NCBI GenBank assembly: GCA_016215105.1
Contig: JACRLJ010000132.1
Span: 1 to 36,134, forward strand
Reading direction: 5' to 3'
From: Candidatus Hydrogenedentota bacterium
GTDB lineage: Bacteria; Hydrogenedentota; Hydrogenedentia; Hydrogenedentales; SLHB01
Length of the DNA: 36,134 nucleotides
Translations under genes and position numbers: made by a program
Shown here: in pieces, positions 32,395 to 36,134 of the stretch
How the letters are laid out: each line of letters begins with the position of its first letter
Numbering within the stretch: the stretch's first letter is position 1
The notes under the pieces: model-generated
The model's database searches: none
Told to the model about the DNA's origin: nothing
Seen by the model: the letters and a program-made list of their open reading frames with translations, nothing else

Positions 32395-33270
32395 ATGAGA
32401 CTAGCGATAGATACGGGTCTGTTCCCGTATCAGAGTTGGGAAGAAACATTTGAATTGATCGCCGAATCCGGCATCAAGTATGTCGAATGGAGCCAGCGCG
32501 GCGACTTCGTATTCCAGGATGTGGAGGAGAAGGAGTTGCTGCGAGTCGGGAAGCTCATTGAGCGCGCTGGACTCGAGTTGGCCGGTATGATTCCGATGTG
32601 TCCGCTTGCGAGCCCCATCGAGGCCGAACGTCACAAGGCGGTCGCGGATTGGAAGCGGCTCATTGCGATCACGGCGTCGCTGGGCGCGAGACAGATGTTT
32701 GGCGAGATGACCGGGAATGCGCTGTTCAAGAAAGAAGTCCTCCTATGCACCGACGCATTCAAGCGTTCGATGGAAGCATTGGCGCCGACGCTTGCAGAAG
32801 CGGGAATGCATGCGAGCTTCGAGCCGCATCCCGGGGACTTTGTCGAGGAGAACAACAAGGCGGTGGACCTTATCCGGGAGATGGGGCATAGGGAAGTGGG
32901 GTACCTGTTTTGCATGCCCCATACCTATGTGATGACACCGTCCGATACGAGGCAGACCGCCGTCGAGATGATCCAGTACGCGGGCAAGACGATTACTCAT
33001 ACCCACATCGCCGACACGCACCCGGTGTGGCGCATTATTACCATGGGCGGCGCTGGGGCTCACGAGCACATGCTGCCGGGCTGGGGCGAATTGGATTTTC
33101 CGGCCATCGCACAGGCGCTTCGTGAGGTGGGGTACGATGGCTTCGTATCGGCGCCGTTGTTTAGTCACGCGGACCGCGACGGAAGAGTGGTTCTGAAAGC
33201 GGCAATTACCATGCGCGAATACGCGGTGAACACGCTCGGGATCGCTTTGCGCGGAAAGGGAGCCGCATGA
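32395..33270 (+). CDS. Sugar phosphate isomerase/epimerase (xylose-isomerase-like TIM barrel)
   Basis: 291 residues from ATG 32395, with GGAAGGAG 10 bases upstream; ATG 32386 is too close to it, and the earlier frame lies within the GH89 gene. Family features: MRLAIDTGLFPYQSWEETFE start, IKYVEWSQRG, SFEPHPGDFVEE, THTHIADTHPVWR and GWGELDFPAIAQALREVGY, with Glu/His/Asp metal ligands on barrel strands. It probably interconverts a keto/aldo sugar or epimerises a sugar acid in the cytoplasm. It lies 32 bases after the GH89 gene and overlaps the next gene by 4 bases (ATGA), so it works with the oxidoreductase. Confidence 0.9.
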   Translation: MRLAIDTGLFPYQSWEETFELIAESGIKYVEWSQRGDFVFQDVEEKELLRVGKLIERAGLELAGMIPMCPLASPIEAERHKAVADWKRLIAITASLGARQMFGEMTGNALFKKEVLLCTDAFKRSMEALAPTLAEAGMHASFEPHPGDFVEENNKAVDLIREMGHREVGYLFCMPHTYVMTPSDTRQTAVEMIQYAGKTITHTHIADTHPVWRIITMGGAGAHEHMLPGWGELDFPAIAQALREVGYDGFVSAPLFSHADRDGRVVLKAAITMREYAVNTLGIALRGKGAA

Positions 33271-34526
33271 GCAGATTGGGTGTAGCCGTAGTGGGATGCG
33301 GTGGGATGGCGCACAGTGTGCATTTGCCGGCGATCGCGCTCTTGCGGGACGATCTGAAGTTGGTGGCGGTTTGCGATCGCGAGCCGGTTTGTGCCGAGGA
33401 AACCGCCGCACGCTACGGGGTCCGGCCGTATACGGATTTGGAGCGCATGCTTGGTGAGCAAGATCGGATAGACTTCGTGGTGGTGACGGTTCACGCGCAG
33501 CATCATCATACGGTGGCGATTGAGGCCGCACGCGCAGGCAAGCACATCCTTGTGGAGAAGCCGATCGCGGTCAGTCTTCCGTGTGCGTCCGCGATGCTCG
33601 TTGCGTGTCAGAAGAACATGGTGAAGATTGAGGTCGCGGAGAACTACCTGCGGATGCCGATGGATGCGTTCATAAACGAAGTCATTCGATCCGGGGCGCT
33701 TGGTCCGATTCGCGCCGTATCGGTGACAGACCCGGTCAATGGCTGCTCGATAGATATTGGAGTCCACCGGCATTCCCAGTTGCGCGAGGCGGCCGGGGGC
33801 TGGCCTGTTGCCATTTCCGCGATAATGGCGAGGCCGGAGATTGTGCGTCCGGAACCGTCGGAACGGTTTCAGGAGCGTGAATTTGGGGATACTTGCGGCG
33901 TTGAATGGTCTGTGGCCATGGTTGACTTCGACAACGGTGTGGCAGGCAAGTGCGAGCACCTTCCTTTGTCGAAGGAGGCGTTGGTCTGGTCCGGGGACCT
34001 TCGCACCGTCATCGGGGACGAGGGTGGCGTTGCGGATGATCTGTGGCCGAACGTTTGGCCGTGGAAATCGGAGGGCCAGCTTACGGTCAAGCGTTGGCGG
34101 GGTCACGGCGGGCATGAGGCATTGGGTGTGCGGCGGACCGACACGTTGATTCACGGCCGAGCGTTTGCGGAACGCATCGAACTAGAGGGCACCACGCCGG
34201 TGGTGTGGGAGAACCCAGCATTAGAGCAGGTCAAGGCCGCGCCGTCCGAACTGTTTGAGGCGCCGTGCGCACATGGCCGACAGACGTGGGCGGACTGGTT
34301 CACCGCCGAGGTCTCGATCTACAAGTCATTTGCCTGTGCAATCCGCGAGAATACTGCGCCGTGGTACGGAGGCGACCGTGGCCGGAACGATCTGGAATTG
34401 ACGGTGGCCACTTACGAGTCTGCGCGCCTGGGCCAGCGTCTGACGCTTCCCCTCACGGCGGCCACAGCACACGATCTGGCGTTCGAAGAAGCGTTTCAGC
34501 GGCGGTACGGGCGCTCCATTCTCTGA
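33267..34526 (+). CDS. Gfo/Idh/MocA-family NAD(P)-dependent oxidoreductase
   Basis: 419 residues. The N-terminal Rossmann fold has VAVVGCGGMAHSVHLPAI and the EKPIAVSLP signature typical of the family (H-x-EKP context: KHILVEKPIA). The C-terminal domain is a beta-sheet substrate/dimer domain. It oxidises or reduces a sugar, sugar acid or inositol derivative using NAD(P). The start codon overlaps the stop of the isomerase gene (ATGA), so the two are translationally coupled. In this operon it likely acts on sugars released by the GH89 enzyme, e.g. an amino-sugar derivative; the exact substrate is unknown. Confidence 0.92.
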   Translation: MSRLGVAVVGCGGMAHSVHLPAIALLRDDLKLVAVCDREPVCAEETAARYGVRPYTDLERMLGEQDRIDFVVVTVHAQHHHTVAIEAARAGKHILVEKPIAVSLPCASAMLVACQKNMVKIEVAENYLRMPMDAFINEVIRSGALGPIRAVSVTDPVNGCSIDIGVHRHSQLREAAGGWPVAISAIMARPEIVRPEPSERFQEREFGDTCGVEWSVAMVDFDNGVAGKCEHLPLSKEALVWSGDLRTVIGDEGGVADDLWPNVWPWKSEGQLTVKRWRGHGGHEALGVRRTDTLIHGRAFAERIELEGTTPVVWENPALEQVKAAPSELFEAPCAHGRQTWADWFTAEVSIYKSFACAIRENTAPWYGGDRGRNDLELTVATYESARLGQRLTLPLTAATAHDLAFEEAFQRRYGRSIL

Positions 34527-34654
34527 GGGGCAGGGGTCGATCTAACTGATATGCGTGGTCGAATAGAAGCGGGCTATTGCGGGGCCTTTGGCGGGAGGAT
34601 CGCGGCGCTGCTTATCGCGCTAGGACCGGCTGGCAAAACGTCGCGCGAGCACCC

Positions 34655-34681
34655 TGGCGGCTGAGGACAGTTGCCCTCCCG
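34655..34681. repeat. Dispersed 27-mer, copy 2
   Basis: Matches 14184-14210 at 24 of 27 positions in the same orientation. Both lie in gene-free spacers. Confidence 0.65.
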
Positions 34682-34702
34682 CTCGCCTCAAAGTGGGTAT
34701 TG

Positions 34703-34866
34703 CTAGTGGTTTGATTTAAGCTGATGGATCATTATTCGTTGCGGATACGAGTGTTGCCCGGCGCTGAAAAGGCCGCCAAAGCCGAATTGGAGGCGACCGT
34801 TATACCCCAGAACAACCGAAAGCACTGGCAAACATAATGACCCTCAACTTCAAATCAAACCACTAG
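34703..34866. mobile_element. 164-bp MITE-like element with 15-bp terminal inverted repeats
   Basis: CTAGTGGTTTGATTT (34703-34717) is the exact reverse complement of 34852-34866, and pairing continues imperfectly (AAG / GAAG). Inside is a 38-codon open stretch (ATG 34724; MDHYSLRIRVLPGAEKAAKA..., stop 34838-34840) without a ribosome site. It is probably a non-autonomous derivative of a DNA transposon; no transposase is in the window. Confidence 0.6.
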
Positions 34867-35234
34867 GAATCCGGCCAGAAGGTCAGCTTTTTGACCGCGC
34901 CTCAAGAAGCTCCAAGGACTCCAATCGAAATTACTTTGCCAAGTTTGTTTACGAATATAGCTTGCATCGGAATTCAACTTGATACGTTCAGTTCGGTGCG
35001 AAGGTTAAGCGATCGGAGGGGAAGGACAGAGTCATCGCGCCACGGACAGGCGCGTCACAGCGAGACGCCCCGCGCGCTCCGGCTGACGCGGCGAGACGGC
35101 GCGTCTACTTTTGGTGGAGCAGTCTTATCCTACCGCCGCTGGGGTTTATGCGCTGGTCTTTGGGGAGCAATTTCGCGAAGCGCAGGCGGTCCGCGGGGTT
35201 GGTGGCGTTCGCCTTTTGCTATGCATTGAAACCG
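34867..35234. other. Gene-free spacer with one REP-like copy
   Basis: No gene is supported. Bases 35084-35108 are a diverged copy of the 3791-3815 repeat, and the preceding 35050-35080 is rich in CGCG-containing short dyads. A small GGTCA/TGACC hairpin lies near 34880-34895. Confidence 0.55.
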
Positions 35235-35263
35235 TTGATTCCATGCCGGATGAACGGTATGCT
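35235..35263 (+). promoter_or_regulatory. Promoter predicting a leaderless mRNA for the XRE regulator
   Basis: TTGATT (35235-35240), a 17-bp spacer and TATGCT (35258-35263). Transcription would start at ~35270, two bases before the ATG at 35272. No Shine-Dalgarno sequence is present, which agrees with a leaderless message. Confidence 0.55.
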
Positions 35264-35271
35264 AACGGACT

Positions 35272-35703
35272 ATGAAAAACGCAGAGCGACTAGCCAACCG
35301 GGTCAGGGAGTGCCGCAAGCGAGCGGGCATACGCCAGTCCGACCTTGCCGAGCAGGTTGGTGTCACCCGGCAAACGATCATCGCGATTGAGAAGGAGCGT
35401 TTTAATCCGTCAGTAGCGTTGGGTCTGCGCATTGCGCGCGTGTTGGGCGAGTCCGTGGACGCGTTGTTCGTATTGACTCCGTTCTTTGCGTCGGAGCCGG
35501 CCGATAGCGCAGTCGAACAAGAGTCGGCGGCGGTATTGAATGAAGAAGTTGCGCCTGCGGCGGCTCCGGAACCGGCGTTTGAAGCGCTGGCGTCGTTGAT
35601 GGGCCCGGATGAAGAGAACGTGTCGAACGATCCGGTGGGGGTATTGCCGAGTCCGCTGGACGGTTCGGCGCAGTCTCCGATTCAGGGCGTTTGGGACTTT
35701 TAG
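35272..35703 (+). CDS. XRE-family HTH regulator with long acidic C-terminal tail
   Basis: 143 residues. Residues 5-65 form a Cro/C1-type HTH (RVRECRKRAGIRQSDLAEQ, VTRQTIIAIEKERFNPSVAL), ending with VDALFVL, as in small regulators of ~65-70 residues. A further ~75-residue tail rich in Ala/Pro/Glu/Asp, without predicted structure, follows and ends DGSAQSPIQGVWDF. The tail is unusual for this family; it could be an interaction or stability segment. The gene stands alone ahead of the nuo operon, so its targets are unknown; autoregulation is common in the family. Confidence 0.88.
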   Translation: MKNAERLANRVRECRKRAGIRQSDLAEQVGVTRQTIIAIEKERFNPSVALGLRIARVLGESVDALFVLTPFFASEPADSAVEQESAAVLNEEVAPAAAPEPAFEALASLMGPDEENVSNDPVGVLPSPLDGSAQSPIQGVWDF

Positions 35704-35954
35704 AGTGGTGCGTTGGACTGGTCGGACGGATGGCGAAGGGGCGGCCGGAGCGCGAGGGGAGGGCCATCGAAAGCGGCGGGGAGTTGGCGCCGGTGAATTT
35801 GTGATCGATTATTGAGCTATGCTAGCATCCGTGCTTGCTATGTGCGCCCTGTTGGCGCGGGAGGATTTGCCCGCGGGGCGTGTCGGTTCCTCAAGGTGTG
35901 GCCTGTCCAACGCGCTCCCACCGGAACGAGATTCTGGAGAACTATTAAGGTAGT
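35704..35954. other. Spacer before nuoA
   Basis: No gene seen. A small hairpin CGCGGG-AGGATTTG-CCCGCG lies around 35857-35876, and an AT-richer stretch at 35798-35825 may hold the nuo promoter, but no clear -35/-10 pair with normal spacing is visible. Confidence 0.4.
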
Positions 35955-36134
35955 ATGGATAGTTCGGCTTCCGATACGGTCGCCCTCTGGCCGCTGATGG
36001 TTTACATTGGCGCCGCGCTTGTCGTGGTCCTGGGCATGATAGGCGGCTCCTACGTGTTGGGTCAGCGCAGCCGGGGCTTGGCCAATCAAATTCCGTACGA
36101 ATCCGGGATTGTATCTACGGGTTCGGCGCGCGTC
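35955..36134 (+). CDS. nuoA: NADH-quinone oxidoreductase subunit A (3' partial)
   Basis: The first 60 codons, running off the window end. TAAGG lies 4 bases before the ATG. After a short N-terminus, a membrane helix (WPLMVYIGAALVVVLGMIGG) is followed by the loop IPYESGIVSTGSARV, the conserved YESGxxPxGxAR signature of NuoA/ND3. It is a membrane subunit of complex I near the quinone-site interface, and normally opens the nuoA-N operon. The full protein should be ~120 residues. Pro of the signature is Ser here (GIVS). Confidence 0.93.
   Translation, partial: MDSSASDTVALWPLMVYIGAALVVVLGMIGGSYVLGQRSRGLANQIPYESGIVSTGSARV

Noticed and set aside
1-36134. CRISPR arrays, rRNA genes or integrase-flanked islands
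   Set aside because: No regularly spaced repeat-spacer pattern, no rRNA sequence and no integrase or intact transposase seen; the tandem protein repeats at 1-2140 are coding repeats, not an array.

Overview
The window looks like the chromosome of a free-living, GC-rich, Gram-negative-type bacterium. It carries outer-layer and periplasmic machinery: an RND efflux pair, a lipoprotein adaptor, signal-peptide glycosidases and a dockerin-bearing secreted protein. Ribosome binding sites are mostly of the AGGAGG type, and most spacers hold hairpin-forming dispersed repeats. The mix of dockerin-tailed beta-propeller, GH29, SASA and GH89 enzymes, sugar isomerase/Gfo pairs, many sigma factors and abundant REP-like repeats suggests a PVC-like or Hydrogenedentota-like environmental lineage. 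That placement is inference; no rRNA is present.

Layout. 1-3569: 3' part of a very long secreted repeat protein with a dockerin end. 3570-4048: REPIN-like inverted repeat and sat leader. 4049-7097: ATP sulfurylase (sat), an alkaline-phosphatase-superfamily phosphodiesterase, and a small APS-kinase-like protein without a P-loop. 7337-8912: glycosyltransferase and rpsU with its own promoter and terminator. 9018-9524: remains of toxin-antitoxin loci. 9834-13370: alpha-L-fucosidase and sialate O-acetylesterase. 14271-18774: RND efflux permease and lipoprotein adaptor. 18831-20019: DUF6132/thioredoxin ORF and a DUF2892 membrane protein. 20246-21511: ECF sigma factor fused to a PheS-like aminoacyl-tRNA synthetase core. 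21528-26441: PAS-type sigma-54 activator, a secreted EF-hand-like repeat protein, and a histidine kinase/NtrC-type regulator pair. 26464-27876: short Hsp70. 28200-34526: IclR regulator diverging from a GH89 / sugar isomerase / Gfo-Idh-MocA operon. 34703-34866: MITE-like element. 35272-35703: XRE regulator, probably on a leaderless mRNA. 35955-end: start of nuoA.

How the parts may work together. The most unusual block is 19.3-26.4 kb. Three sequences with sigma-54 -24/-12 spacing (GG-N10-GC) precede the DUF6132/thioredoxin ORF, the DUF2892 gene and the EF-hand protein. Two sigma-54 activators lie in the same block, together with a cognate-looking kinase. This reads like a local sigma-54 regulon of envelope and thiol-redox proteins. 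Inside it sits the sigma factor whose C-terminal half is a PheS catalytic core lacking the tRNA-binding coiled coil. By analogy with synthetase-like sensor domains such as the HisRS-like domain of GCN2, it may sense an amino acid or related ligand. That function is inference. The glycan enzymes in the two other clusters would release fucose, acetyl groups and alpha-linked GlcNAc from host or algal-type glycans.
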